Source: Dipteris shenzhenensis
Lineage: Eukaryota > Polypodiophyta > Polypodiopsida > Gleicheniales
NCBI GenBank assembly: GCA_047967505.1
Contig: CM106539.1
DNA length: 64,000 bases
Reading direction: 5' to 3' (one strand)
Shown: positions 42,100 to 52,800 of the stretch, piece by piece
How the letters are laid out: each line of letters starts with the position of its first letter
Position numbering within the stretch: the first letter of the stretch is position 1
The notes under the pieces: model-generated
Told to the model about the DNA's origin: nothing
The model's database searches: none
What the model saw: only the letters and a program-made list of their open reading frames with translations
Made by a program: the position numbers and the translations under genes

Positions 42100-43404
42100 T
42101 CATGTTCTTGTCATAGTGTTTAATTGGTTTTTCCCCACTTGAAACTCTCTTTGTATTTGTGTGATTGGTGTCCATGTTGGTGGTGTGTTTTTGTCATAAA
42201 CATCTTTGTTCTTGTAGCGTGTTATTTTTCCTATTTTTTGGTCTCTAAAGAGTATCCAAACGAAAGGCTTGTCTTTTGTGTTACTATATCCCATGAATAA
42301 TCCATCTGCTCCATTTACTAGTCCATCCAATATATATAAGTTACCTAAGCAAATTTCGACAATCATTCCTTCTTTAAGTCGTATTTGTGAGTGAAGTCCT
42401 GTTGTGCACTTTGGATCATTTGGTATTTTTATTAATTTGATGCATGTGTTATGCTTTTTATCTATTGCATTTAGCAAATGAGGTTTTCCTTCAAGGATGT
42501 TGAAAACTTTAGCATTGTGTTTATCTTTTAATGCATTTGTGTAGAATAAGTGGGGAGTGTGTTGTTTGCTTATGGGTTATCGATGGTATTGGTTGTTTAT
42601 AGTTGTAATATCATCTTGGGATTGTTTGCCTACTCATATTTAGTTTAAGATTTGAATGTATTCCTTAGGTTGTTGTCTTATTGTCTAAATGAGCTCATAG
42701 TATTTGATGTGCTCTCTCCAAATGGTATTTGCTAGCATCAATTCCCTTGCTTTTTTCAAGGAAATCCAATTGTCTTTAGTTGGGCTTGCTTGGCAGAGGT
42801 CTCCATAGAATATGATGTCCATGCCTCCAAATGGTTCTGAGTGGTTGTGTTTAATTTCATGCATGTGCATGTCAATTGCTGTGAATGTGTTTTGGTTGAC
42901 CAATGATATCTCATCGATGACTAGTAGTTCTAATTCTACATATAGTGTTGCTAATACTTAAAGTTTTTTTAGAGATAAACCTGTGTACTTAGTTAATAGT
43001 GGCAGATGAAGTGCAGAGTGTATTGTAAATCCACCAATGTTGTACATAGCCTGGCCTGTGTATGCTAGCAGTAGCGTCCTTGGCTTTTCTATGTTATATG
43101 TTTGCTTGTGTGTGTAGTGTCGAAGTAGCATTTTCACTAGTACTAGTAGTACGCACGTTTTTCCCATTCCTACATTTCCAGAAAGAAATAGTTTGATTTG
43201 TTCTTGTGGTTTGGTTCTCTTCTCGAGTGCAATGTCATCAACAAGCAAACATTGTTGGCAATTTAATTTTTGAAATAGTTCTTGGTACTCTATATTTTCC
43301 ATTATTTCGTACGTTTTGTACATTGCTCTGAGCAGTTGTGTGTTGGTTTTGGGGATATGCATGTCCAGTGCCAAATCATATTGTTGTGGTGTTGGTTGTT
43401 GCAT
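42100..43404 (-). pseudogene. Pif1-family helicase domain of the Helentron
   Basis: All pieces stay in the same frame. Walker A is FLSGNVGMGKTCVL (about 43160); motif Ia is AYTGQAMYNIGGFTIHSALH; Walker B is LLVIDEIS (about 42910); motif III is GMDIIFYGDLCQASP; and a later block is RLKEGMIVEICLGNLY. It would unwind DNA during rolling-circle transposition. Stops near 42957, 42684 and 42478 divide it. Confidence 0.8.
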
Positions 43405-43585
43405 TGTTCTAGATGATGATGTTTATGATTCAATACCAATGTTATTGTTCTCGTTTAGTGGGAGTATGTTTTCATTAAACTTTGCTTTGTTGTTTTCTAT
43501 TACTACCTTCTTTTGCATATAGAAGTCATGCCAGTTAGTGTTTACTGTATCAAGTGGTGCTCTTTAAATGTAAAAGGTAAATATA

Positions 43586-45300
43586 CTAGACAAAGTTCTC
43601 TGTAGTGGTTCTCAAGGTCTTGTTTTGATTGTAGTTATTGAACCGGATTATTATCGGTTTTTGTCTTCTAGTTATTTTCTGACCAGCTATTGTGTAGTTA
43701 CTATCGAATTCTACTAAGCAAATGTCGTGGATGGTACATGGTCTTTTCTTGTACTTTGTGATTATGTCATCGAAAAACACTTCTGTGTCATTCAAGTGCA
43801 TCTTCTCCAACTGCGTCCGCCGTTTTAGTAATAGGGTGTGTTCATCTAGTCGACTTGTGTTGATGTATGTGAACTCTCTTGTGCTGCTTGCAAGTGGTAG
43901 GGAAAGTGCATTATAAACTGCTTGTTGTGTGCTAATGTGTTGTGCATTAAGTATTGCATTTCCCATTCTTCATACTCTTTCATTGGCAGGGGATCCAACT
44001 TGAACACATTGTGTTAAAGCATCATTCACTACATTAGTTGTTGCTTTGTCTACCTTTGCCATGTATGATGTGCAATAAGCTACAACTCCATGTGGGTTAA
44101 GTAAGAATTGTATCTCAGTGTTCGCTTGTTGCCACACTATGGATATGTTTGGGTTGAAATTGTTTGTGTATATATCTTTGGGGTGGTGGTGCAGGTACAC
44201 TGTCCACTGTGTAGTGAGTGTGTATTCTTATATCGCAGTGCGCATATGTACTCATGCTCAATGAGTCCAAGTTGTTGTAGAAATGCTTCGAAGTTCAAAT
44301 TAATTGTATTAGGTTCTTCAAGCATCTTCACTAGTAATTTTTTTAAGTTTGTTGTATGTCGAACATCATCATTGTCATTGTTCAATGGTAGCAAGATATG
44401 TCTTTCCCTCATTGGCAGTTTAGGGAAGCCAAACTGACATTGTTTGTTCTGCCTTTGACAACCTTTTTTGTGCTTGTGCGTTTGGATTTCTTGTTCGAGA
44501 AGATCTAGTAATGCAATGTCAATTGTTATGCACTGGTCTATGACTTTTAGTATTTCGTCCATAACAATCCATGGTCATGTTGACTTCCTTTATTTTGAAA
44601 CCCTGTTACAAAGAAGTAGTCCATTACTTCTCCAATGATGTTGTTGTCCTTTTGAAGGAGTTATTTTAGTGCCTCGAACTGGTGGACATAGTATCGTGCT
44701 GTGGTCATGGGATCCAAGCATATTAAGTCTCTTAACTGTGTAGGGCTTTTTGGAGTTTGAATTGTTGTGTTTGGGCTACGTAAAATTATTAAGCATTCGA
44801 TTAGTGGATCCCACAGCCTTTCAGCTACTACTACTGACACCGTGATGAAAAAATTTGGAGTGCCTAATTGACATATCATTGCAAAGATGTTCTTCTTTAA
44901 TTTGTTTTTGTAGTCCATTGAAGTTTGCCACACAAAGTCTTTGTATCCAATGTTTGATTGTAACATCTTCTCAATGTTTGTGTCAGCAATTGCGTCTTTG
45001 ACACATAGACTTCTTCCTTTTAGCTTTCCTTTATGCTTCCTTACCCATGTAGAGGACAATCCCTGTTTCGTCATTATTTTCATTGCTTTAAAAAACAAGT
45101 CTCGATTGATAGTGCAAATCTTCGATCATAATTTTTCAATTCCCACTGTGCAATACTCTGATATGATGTAGTTGTTGGGATTTTGTATGTTCTAGGGTGT
45201 CCATAAAATAGATTAGGGAAAGCAAGCTCCTCACAATACTTGTCTTTGAAGAAGCCCAGTGGTGAGAAGCCCCCAGAAGGTGCAACATTAATCACTTTGT
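43586..45300 (-). pseudogene. Helitron Rep region
   Basis: In order: EELAFPNLFYGHPRTYKIP, WELKNYDRRFALSIE, KAMKIMTKQGLSS, MDYKNKLKKNIFAMICQLG-T-PNFFIT, then the metal-binding GSQHDHGLLW near 44570-44590, then CQFGFPKLPMRE and ILLNPHGVVAYCTSYMAK. The Helitron_like_N fold and the H-x-H pair identify the HUH-type replication initiator. The middle residue of the pair is Asp rather than hydrophobic, and the 57.3-kb copy has the same Q-H-D-H-G. Four frame changes break the domain. Confidence 0.8.
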
Positions 45301-46050
45301 CTTCAAAATTGATTACTCATTGGCTAGTGCATATTCCGTCCAAAGTGTCTATCTCTAAGTCAACCTCTATTTCATTGGAAATGTGGTGGTTTGTGTGACT
45401 ATTGCTCCTGTCAAAATTTGTTTATAGCTCAACGGTGTGGTGCAACCAAGTTGAGTTTAGCTTTATGTCATTTTTCTCGTACAACAGTGACTGCAATAGC
45501 TCCTTCAATGCACACATTGTTAAGAATGGGCGTACAAGTCCACATAGATGGTTGTGGTTGTACTCTAACTTTTGCTTTAAGGACACCATCACTGTTGCAC
45601 TATCATCAATAAAATGTAGTACTATTTGCACCCTATCTACATCTACAAACACATTGACAATGCTTCCTCACATTCCATATTGCCCCTCATATGATAACTC
45701 TCGTATTTGGGAGAATGGAATCTTGATTGATATAAGGTGATCTTTGATGGTGTTTAATAACAACACATAATGTGTTTGCGTTGACATAGTCATGTTCGTA
45801 TTACTAAATGTGGGAACCTTTTGCCTTTTAATTTGCTTGGCACAAAATTCACACAAAGAATGTTTACTATTTTCAAACTCAGATGAGATGACTTGGTGTG
45901 ATTGTAGGAATTCCCCTTTCTCTTTGTTAATGCTATTAATTTCCTTTTAAAAGTCAAAGTTTTACAACAAACACATTCATTTTGAGGGCTATCTCCAAGT
46001 TTAATTTTATATAGTTTATTCGAAGAGAGTCTTTTCCTCCCTTTCCTCAC
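45301..46050 (-). pseudogene. Zinc finger and DUF6570-like N-terminal domain
   Basis: NECVCCKTLTFKRKL is followed about 35 residues later by MCEFCAKQIKRQKVPTFSNTN, two C-x2-C pairs typical of the finger ahead of DUF6570 in Helitron proteins. The domain itself reads IPFSQIRELSYEGQYGM, GSIVNVFVDVD and DDSATVMVSLKQKLEY. Confidence 0.65.
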
Positions 46051-46207
46051 ACTTTCCCTTCCCTTTTTTTTATTTTTGTAAGCTACTACCGCACCATGTT
46101 TTTCCTTTTAGTTGGCCTGTGTTCCACTTCTACATCGTTGAAGTACGTAGTTGTGGTAGTACCTTTAAGCTTGTAGACTTTATTCATTACTGCTGCAATT
46201 TATGGCT

Positions 46208-46930
46208 TTATGTTTGCAACATTGGTAAGAACTTGATTGCTATGTCCCTTGCCGAATCATGTACAAAACTGTACACTAGTTGCTTTAGTTGTCGTTGATC
46301 TTCGACTGTCCATAACACATACTTCCTCTTCTTGGTTCTTGTAAAGAGAGGATAGATGGTTGTAGGATGCACTATCTCATCAACTAAGATCACATGGGAT
46401 TGCATTAGTGGTGACATTTTAACCTCAAAAAGTGTGACTACTTTGTCATCATTGGCTAGAAGTACTTTAAAGTGAAGTTGAAGTTGCTATGACAAACGAA
46501 GAAGGGAATTATAAAGTACAAATCTAGAAGATGACGTTGTACGAATAAATAACGCAATTTCATGGCGTGTAATCGAGATGGGTTGTACTTCATGAAGAAC
46601 TCTACTGAATAGGAACCATGGAGATTTATTTAATCTCACCGATGTTGCAATTGATGTGCACAACATGTTGAGTAATTCTTCATATGTATTGTTTGGAACA
46701 AATTTTTGCATGCACTTGATGATGTCTGTGTTAAGTTGATTATGATCGTTGAATGCTTTTGTTTTATCAAGACCAAATTCGTGTAGTTGCTTGGTAAATT
46801 GTATGGCCATAGTAAATAGAATTTTATCTTTGCACGTTCCAAATATATGAAAACAACATGCCAAAGACTTGAGCAAAACAAATAATCTTTCCAAGGAACT
46901 ATTTTATGCAACTCAAGCTAAGGCACTCAG
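46208..46930 (-). pseudogene. N-terminal region of the Helentron protein
   Basis: The reading YEELLNMLCTSIATSVRLNKS-PWFLFSR (46487-46700) has a counterpart in the 56-kb copy (YNQLVHILYMSIGSSI, KKSPWCLL), showing it belongs to the same protein. Its function is unknown. MSPLMQSHVILVDEIVHP (46417 down) may be linker sequence. Confidence 0.45.
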
Positions 46931-47070
46931 AACTTCTTTATTGCAACACCAAGGCAAAGACAAATACAATAAAAGCCTTGCAAGTAAGGCAAGCCAAAAT
47001 GAGGGCATCAACCCCTCTCTCACACAATGAAAAGTAGCAAACCAAAACTAGAAAGTTGTTTCAAATTCAA

Positions 47071-47409
47071 TCACTCTGCATCAAAGGCTATGATGTGGCT
47101 AGAACTATTTATGGTAAAATAGTCGGTGGGCTTTGAATGGACACGTAGAATATTTTCGTCGTAGAGTGCTATGAATGGAACCTCCAAGCATAAGACATCG
47201 TCAACATGGGACCCTCTAATTTGTACTGCAATATCAGACCCACCTTCCATAAGAATTCTACCCTTCAAAGATGCTATGCATAGAACGGCATGTGGAGAAT
47301 CACATGTAAAACAAAAAGGCCTAGCTGGATCCCTGTTGGCAAGATTTCCAGAGCAAATGTAATCACACATCTCTTTGTAGCAGCTGGCACATTCACGCAC
47401 GTGTTGCAT
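47071..47409 (-). CDS. Unknown cysteine-containing ORF (112 aa)
   Basis: It starts MQHVRECASCYKEMCDYI, has further cysteines (CFTCDSPHAVLC), then VQIRGSHVDDVLCLEVPF and ends SHIIAFDAE. Composition and length look protein-like rather than random. I recognise no family. It might be the last exon of a gene whose upstream exons lie beyond 47410 or have been lost: the frame ends there in a possible acceptor (CCAGAAG). Confidence in it being a gene is low. Confidence 0.3.
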   Translation of the reverse strand: MQHVRECASCYKEMCDYICSGNLANRDPARPFCFTCDSPHAVLCIASLKGRILMEGGSDIAVQIRGSHVDDVLCLEVPFIALYDENILRVHSKPTDYFTINSSSHIIAFDAE

Positions 47410-47524
47410 ATCTTCTGGCCGTGGACAGATCGCATCTTCTGGTAATGACAGATTTTCTGAGCTTCTGCAAAACTGTAACAGATCCTCACATCGTGCCCCT
47501 CTCCTCTATCTCTATCTTCTCTTT

Positions 47525-47645
47525 CTCTTTCTCTTTCTCTTTCTCTTCTCTTTTTATTAAGGAGTGGGAATTGAACCCAAGACCTCCCCATTCACAAAAG
47601 AAAGATGTATCAATGGGTCAGCAAATAGGAAGTGATGAAAATGTA
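47525..47645 (-). repeat. SINE-like unit with pyrimidine-purine tail
   Basis: On the minus strand a B-box-like GGTTCAATTCC lies at 47567-47577 and an A-box-like TTGCTGACCCATTG at 47611-47624. The unit is followed by a poly(AAAGAG) tail at 47500-47550. This is the expected arrangement for a tRNA-derived SINE. Confidence 0.4.
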
Positions 47646-48235
47646 ATGATTTTGCTTATATATTGAAATCTCGGGAACTGTAACTTTCTAATCGTGGGGA
47701 GTTTCCTCTTGCTGTAAAAAGCAAAAGTATTTCATTTCATGTGCTCTATCTACATCTCCTACTAGATCGCCGATTCGAAACTTTTTCAAGTTCACTCTTT
47801 GGATGCACGCCACACGAGGAGGGTGGATATTTATGTCACTTCTCGACGAGTTCAAGGATTTGGTGCTTGGTTCTCCGCTCATTATGGCTACCAATTGGCG
47901 AGATCTCTTTCTTGATCTTCATGTCGACCTTCAACGGCTGATTGTCCAGTGCATTGTTCAAGGAGACGATGGGTGGAATGATACACTGTGGTTGATTCAA
48001 GGTAAAGAACTGATGATATACTTGGAGGACTTTGATTTCACTTCTACTCATTGTGCGGTGATCGAGCTACATCTAAGGTAATTAAAAGGGTGACATTCTT
48101 CGAAGGGTGGGATGTTTCCCAAGCTTGGGGGGAGATTTAGCGCATCTGCTTATTAATTCCAGTGGATAAGCTCATCTTAAATGATTTCTTCTCGATCTCA
48201 CTACAAAGGTTTCTAGGGCTTGGCTATGGTTGGTA
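47646..48235 (+). other. Region ahead of the third gypsy element's small ORF
   Basis: A 92-aa ORF at 47803-48081 (MATNWRDLFLDLHVDLQRL, DDGWNDTLWLIQGKELM) looks protein-like but matches no family I know. It lies in the same orientation as the gypsy element that follows and might be part of its extra 5' coding region. Confidence 0.3.
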
Positions 48236-48460
48236 ATGTTTCGACCAAGGAATCCCTTTGTACCTAATCAACCCTTTGTGCCTCATTTTGAGCTTTAAGT
48301 TGTAATTCTTTTTGGTCTAAAGATAAACTATCAACAAAGGATTGCAAGTTTATTTGGTGCTGAACGTCTTGCTCAAGTGTTGAATTCTCCCCACCCTCTC
48401 CTTCTACCTATCTTGGATTACCGAGAAACTTGGGATGTTCAGATTTTGGTCTTGGTGTGA
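48236..48460 (+). pseudogene. Third copy of the 74-codon ORF, one in-frame stop
   Basis: It is exactly 225 bp, like the intact copy at 7007-7231. The reading starts MFRPRNPFVPNQPF, has a TAA at codon 21, then QQRIASLFGAERL and LLLPILDYRETWDV, and ends in a stop at the same codon as the others. Amino-acid agreement is clear while the DNA differs widely. Confidence 0.6.
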
Positions 48461-48480
48461 TGACATCTTGGCTACTTCAA

Positions 48481-48845
48481 TTTGACGAAGCATACAAACC
48501 TTCAACCAAGGCTACTAGTGTGGGTGTGAAGCTCACTTCACCAGGGGGTGAGGTGTATTTTATAGCAAGTCTACACTAGCAAGTACTTGCAACCAAGCTG
48601 AGTACTCGGCACTCATTTTTGGGCTACAAAAGGTGCAAGAACATCGCATCAAGCAACTTGAGGCGCAAGGAGATTCTCAACTCGTGTGTGAACAAGTTAG
48701 TGGAAGGTGGAAGGTGCGGAGCGAAGGCTTGGTTCCACGACATCAACAAGCATTGGAACTATGCCAACAATTTGAGGAGGTAAAAATTCAGCATATCCCT
48801 TGAGCTCAAAATATAGTTGCTAATTTCTTAGCACGTGAAGCTTGT
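48481..48845 (+). pseudogene. RNase H-like domain (RVT_3 type) upstream of gag
   Basis: One frame reads FDEAYKPSTKATSVGVKLTS, then shifts to NQAEYSALIFGLQ, LEAQGDSQLVCEQVSGRWK, FEEVKIQHIP and NIVANFLAREA. This is the plant RNase H-like fold: acids in FD, AEY and GDS are present, and the last is N where D is usual. The element already has an ordinary RNase H after its RT (52291-52790), so this is a second one, placed unusually before gag. A stop and one frameshift are present. Confidence 0.7.
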
Positions 48846-48858
48846 ACTTTAATCACGC

Positions 48859-49059
48859 ATGACGCGAGTAGAAGCACCACCCCAACAAAGCTGCAAGCCA
48901 CGAAGGAGGGTGATCATTTGTAAGGAATGCAAAGGTTGTGGTCATCATGAAACTAAGTGTTGGGCATATTTGATACGAGTTTACCGACTTCGAAAGATCA
49001 TCAGAAAGGTCCTCAAGGAAATTGCTCAAAAGAAGGATGCCAGACCGCACACCCCTTGA
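48859..49059 (+). pseudogene. Zinc-knuckle ORF following the RNase H domain
   Basis: The reading contains CKECKGCGHHETKC (C-x2-C-x4-H-x4-C), then a basic segment YRLRKIIRKVLKEIAQKK. The frame differs by one from the RNase H domain. In an intact parent the two were probably fused. Its end overlaps the start of the next small ORF. Confidence 0.5.
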
Positions 49060-49201
49060 AGAAATAGCATGGCAATTACAAGAACTGGAAGAAGCTGAAG
49101 GTGATGTGCAAGCTCTCCAACTGTTGACATTTGTCATGGCATTCTTGTTTGCCTTGATGAACAACCTCATGCAACACTGTGTCTCTAACCCTAGCTTGTA
49201 A
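49037..49201 (+). CDS. Conserved small ORF with membrane-like helix (54 aa)
   Basis: An open counterpart of 7511-7666: MPDRTPLEEIAWQLQELE, EGDVQAL, then a hydrophobic FVMAFLFALMNNLM and a short polar tail. Its start overlaps the end of the zinc-knuckle ORF by 23 bp in another frame, a compact arrangement that argues for translational coupling or an alternative start. Function unknown. Confidence 0.5.
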   Translation: MPDRTPLEEIAWQLQELEEAEGDVQALQLLTFVMAFLFALMNNLMQHCVSNPSL

Positions 49202-49430
49202 AGATGGATGCGATATCATGAGGGTTAGTCCTTTTAAGATTTTCTATGAGCTATTCTATGCTGAAGATTCTTCCCATGTAGTATTTCACAATACACCAAT
49301 CACACCCTACCCTGCCTATGTGTGCTTTGTGGATGTATCTTCACCTGATTTTCAGTTTAAGCTACCTCTTTCCATTGTTTGCCCATAGGTAAGCCTCATT
49401 TTGTCTCTCTCTTTTTCATTTTCCAAGCAT
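49202..49430 (+). other. Possible Gag-leading ORF
   Basis: The reading MRVSPFKIFYELFYAEDSSHV to LPLSIVCP is open for about 57 residues. It is followed by a GTAAGCC / TTTTCATTTTCCAAG pair that looks like a small intron (49387-49430) before MANILVFCGR. Inference only. Confidence 0.25.
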
Positions 49431-50381
49431 GGCTAACATTCTCGTGTTCTGTGGACGGGTTGAAGAAAATCCAAATTAGTATCTTGTGGCCTTCAAGCAC
49501 CGTTGTGTTTCTCGCAACTTTCTTACTGAAGATAGATGGCTGTTGGTTCTTTCCGCATTTCTAGAGGGTTTGGCTCAAGTGTGGTATGAGAAGTAGGACG
49601 ACGACGTTTGCCAAAGCTGGCCAAGGTTAACAACAGTGATGATTGAGTATTTCTGCAAAGAAGAGGAGCCAGAGAATGTGTACCTACAGGTGGCAAACTT
49701 GAAGCAGTTAGAAGGTGGCGCATCGATATGTGGATCGAGCGGCCGTGCTCTTGGACCGTTTAATTGCCACGCAGGAGGACAATGCCGGATTTTGAGCTAG
49801 AATGACTCAGCATGTGTTGGGCTACCTTGTAGCAAGAGCAAGTGACGAATTCCGCCTCAAGCTTAAATGGGAGAATCTAGAAACTATGGTGCTAGCACAT
49901 GAGATTGCTCAAAAGTTTGATAAAGTTCAGTCTGACCCCACTTCAAAGAAGATGATTGTCCCTCAGCAACCCCCTCAATTCTTCCAACAACAACCTGCCC
50001 CCTCAATTCTTCCAACAACAACCTAGGGGGTCTAACTCAGTGGCATACCCCCACCCCTCATTAGGGATGTATCCACCGCCTCCACCTCAAATGTATGGTC
50101 CTCCCTTAGATGTTTACCCTCAACAAGGAGTATATCCTCAACCTCTGCCTGGAAGATTTCCCCAGCCTCGCCCATGAGCCCCCCTCCTTCCTACTCCCCT
50201 GGCCCCTCCTACTAAAGAACCCAAAGTCAATGACCTAGCCAAGGCCTTGAATGATCTTCGGCTTGAGATGGTGGGCATCAAAAATCAATCCAATCACCCT
50301 CCAAGAGAACGTGCCAATGTTGTGTGCTAGGAGTGCCACCAGAAGGGTCATTATTGCACAGAATGTCCCAATATTCCAAGG
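49431..50381 (+). pseudogene. Gypsy gag
   Basis: In pieces: VAFKHRCVSRNFLTEDRW, LEGLAQVWYEK (the A-x-x-W-Y/F Gag core), MTQHVLGYLVARASDEFRLK, then a Pro/Gln-rich linker (50000-50180) and a knuckle ECHQKGHYCTEC (50326-50370) with TAG after its first Cys codon. Confidence 0.65.
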
Positions 50382-51149
50382 GTGAATCTTCTAAGTGAAT
50401 CAGGCACTAAGGATTCTGATGTAGAGATCCTTGACCTCGGGAAAAGAAGTCATACCACCTCGGACCCCTCTCCAAACCATGGACCGAGCCGCCCCAGGAA
50501 GAAGGTGTCCTTCTCAGAGCCCTCAGATGCTGAGATGGCAGACCCACCAATAGAGAAGACTAAAAGATCTCACAGGAGTAAGTGGTCGCCCTCGAATTTT
50601 TGCATCGACTCACGGCAAGAGAACTATTTGGTCATTCAGGACCTTGCTCATTGGTCTTTAAGCATCACGCTCCCTCAACTAATAGCATTAAGCCCTAAGG
50701 TGAGACGTGAGCTACAGCAAGGGCTCTCAACAAGGAGGAGCAAGAAAAAGGGAAAGGTACAAGAGGTCTCTTCTATCTCTAAAGAAATTGATCGGCACCC
50801 ACATACACTAGATGTCATCATAGATAATTGTTGTGTCAAAAGTGTGTGTGTTGATGGGGGAGCTGCATGTAATATCATGGTGCCCCAAATCATGAAGAAA
50901 TTGAATTTGAAATGCACAAGGCGTTCCTCCACTCGAATCAAGGTAGCACATGGTCGACGACTCGCCACCCTGGGAGTCATTGAGGATTTGCCCATCACTG
51001 TCAATGGGTTGACCACCACCGTCAATTTCTATGTAGTGGACATCGAAGATATAGGCAGGAGTTACCCAGCCATACTCGGGAGACCATGGTTGAGAAAGAG
51101 TGATGCAGTCAGCTATGAAGATAGGACACATGTCTTTTGGTGCTTCTAA
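50382..51149 (+). pseudogene. Gypsy D-G-G protease
   Basis: A Lys/Ser-rich linker is followed by LDVIIDNCCVKSVCVDGGAA (triad D-G-G at about 50857), STRIKVAHGRRLATLG, then YPAILGRPWLRKSDAV. It is open over 255 codons, the best-kept part of the element, and joins a Glu/Ser-rich spacer (51170-51300) leading to RT. Confidence 0.7.
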
Positions 51150-51299
51150 GGAGAATATCCTGGTGCAACCAGGTGCCACGGAAGCAGAAGAAGAAGAGGA
51201 GCAAGATAGTGATACTCTCTCATCCTCGATATCTAAATCAATAGAAGAATCAGACGAGGGGGAGGAGTTCTCAGAGGAGGCAGTTTACATGATGGGGGT

Positions 51300-52250
51300 G
51301 TCTCCGATCCTGCCACCTACAGAAAAGGTAATAGCTAGTCCTCAACATCTTGAATCTATGCTTTCCCCAGACCTCACTCCAAGTGAGAAAGATGAGTTCC
51401 TAGAAATGTTCAAAGATTTCCCTGTCCTCTTCGCAACTAGCTACGGCACCTTTGCCATGTGACTGCCATAGAGCACAAGATAGAGCTGAAGCCTGATGCG
51501 AAGCTTGTGGCTCAGAAGTATCAAAGATTAGGGCCCCTACAGATCGATGCTTTGCACTCAGAGTTGCAAAAACTTGTAGAAACTGAGTTTATTATTCCGG
51601 TTCACAATACTGAATGGGTTTCACCAGTGGTAGTCACCCCAAAGTAAAACAACAAGTGGCGGGTCTACATCAACTATAAGAAATTCAATGCATCCACCAA
51701 GAGGGACCATCATCCTCTTCCCTTTCAAGACCTCATTCTTGAGAAGGTAAGTGGTCATGAGATGTATACTTTCTGTGATGGTTACTCCGAGTTTTATCAA
51801 ATCAGAATTGCTAAGGACGATGTGCTTAAAACCACATTTACCACACCTTGGGGGACATTTGCATTCAAAGTAATGCCATTTGGCCTCACTAATGCTCCTG
51901 CTACCTTTCAAAGATTTATGTAGATGGTGTTTGCTCCTTATTTGGGGGTTTTCTTAGAGGTGTTTTTAGATGATTTCTATATATTCTTGACATGTAAGGA
52001 GCACATCATGAAGTAACGTTGGCCTTCCAAAGCGTCAATCATGCGAATGCAGCCTCAACCCTGATAAATGCACCATTCGAGCCACTCAAGGGAGGTTACT
52101 GGGACATATTGTCTCATCTAAGGGTGTCATTCAAGCCTAACCTCGAGAAGGTAGAAGCTATCTATCCTCAAGCTCTCCTCGCCAACAACCAAATGTCAAG
52201 TACGCTCATTTGTCAATCTAGCATGATACTATCACCGCTTTATTGATCAA
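51300..52250 (+). pseudogene. Gypsy reverse transcriptase
   Basis: SEKDEFLEMFKDFPVLF, a shift, then EHKIELKPDAKLVAQKY, EWVSPVVVTPK, a TAA, NNKWRVYINYKKFNASTK, EMYTFCDGYSEFYQIRI, VMPFGLTNAPATFQRFM, and the catalytic VFLDDFYIF (about 51955). The thumb end is frameshifted (LNPDKCTI, NLEKVEAIYP). Confidence 0.75.
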
Positions 52251-52259
52251 TATGCTGCT

Positions 52260-52790
52260 TTGACGTGACCCATGACTATGTTATTAAAAGATGGAGTTGA
52301 TTTCTCTTGGGATGAGGATTGTGATCATGGGTTTTTACAAATCAAGAGTGCTCTGGCTTTCAAACCCATTCTATGCAATCCTGATTGATCAAAGACTTTC
52401 TATATCAATCCTGGGTTTGGTGAGCACACTCTGGCGGGTATTCTTCTCCAGCAAGGGGAGGATCAGTTCATGTATCCCATTCGATTTGCTTCTTGATAAT
52501 TGCTTGAAACTGAACGACGCTACTCTGAGGCTGACAAGCATGCTTTGTCTTTGGTGTTCTGCATTGAGAAATTTAAGCATTATGTTGTTGGAAAGTCCTT
52601 CATTATAATCTGTAACAATGGTCTTGCAAAGCAGGTTATTCAATCACCAAATCCCATGGGCCGGTTGGCCAAATGGTTGGCAGTTTTACAAGAATATGAT
52701 TTTTCTTTGAAAATTATAAAAGGGGGTTGTTCCAACTTGAAGAATGCATTGATTGATTTAGAGGAGTGCCTTGATATAACCCTTGTAGCG
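52260..52790 (+). pseudogene. Gypsy RNase H (RT-linked)
   Basis: FSWDEDCDHGFLQIKSALA, EHTLAGILLQQGEDQFMYPI, RRYSEADKHALSLVFCIEKF, then GRLAKWLAVLQEYDFSLKI. This is the usual gypsy RNase H with the E of S-E-x-D kept. Two TAA/TGA stops lie near 52498. Confidence 0.7.
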
Positions 52791-52800
52791 GCCATAGAAG

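Larger units (their letters stand above)
41280..46930 (-). mobile_element. Helitron-like (Helentron-type) element, near-full coding length
   Basis: Reading from 46930 down, it carries the full domain series: N-terminal region, paired zinc finger, DUF6570-type domain, Helitron Rep, Pif1-family helicase and an endonuclease. The C-terminal endonuclease is the mark of the Helentron/Helitron2 branch. Frames shift several times, so it is dead. A second copy lies at 55950-59045 in the opposite orientation. I cannot place the terminal sequences. Confidence 0.8.
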
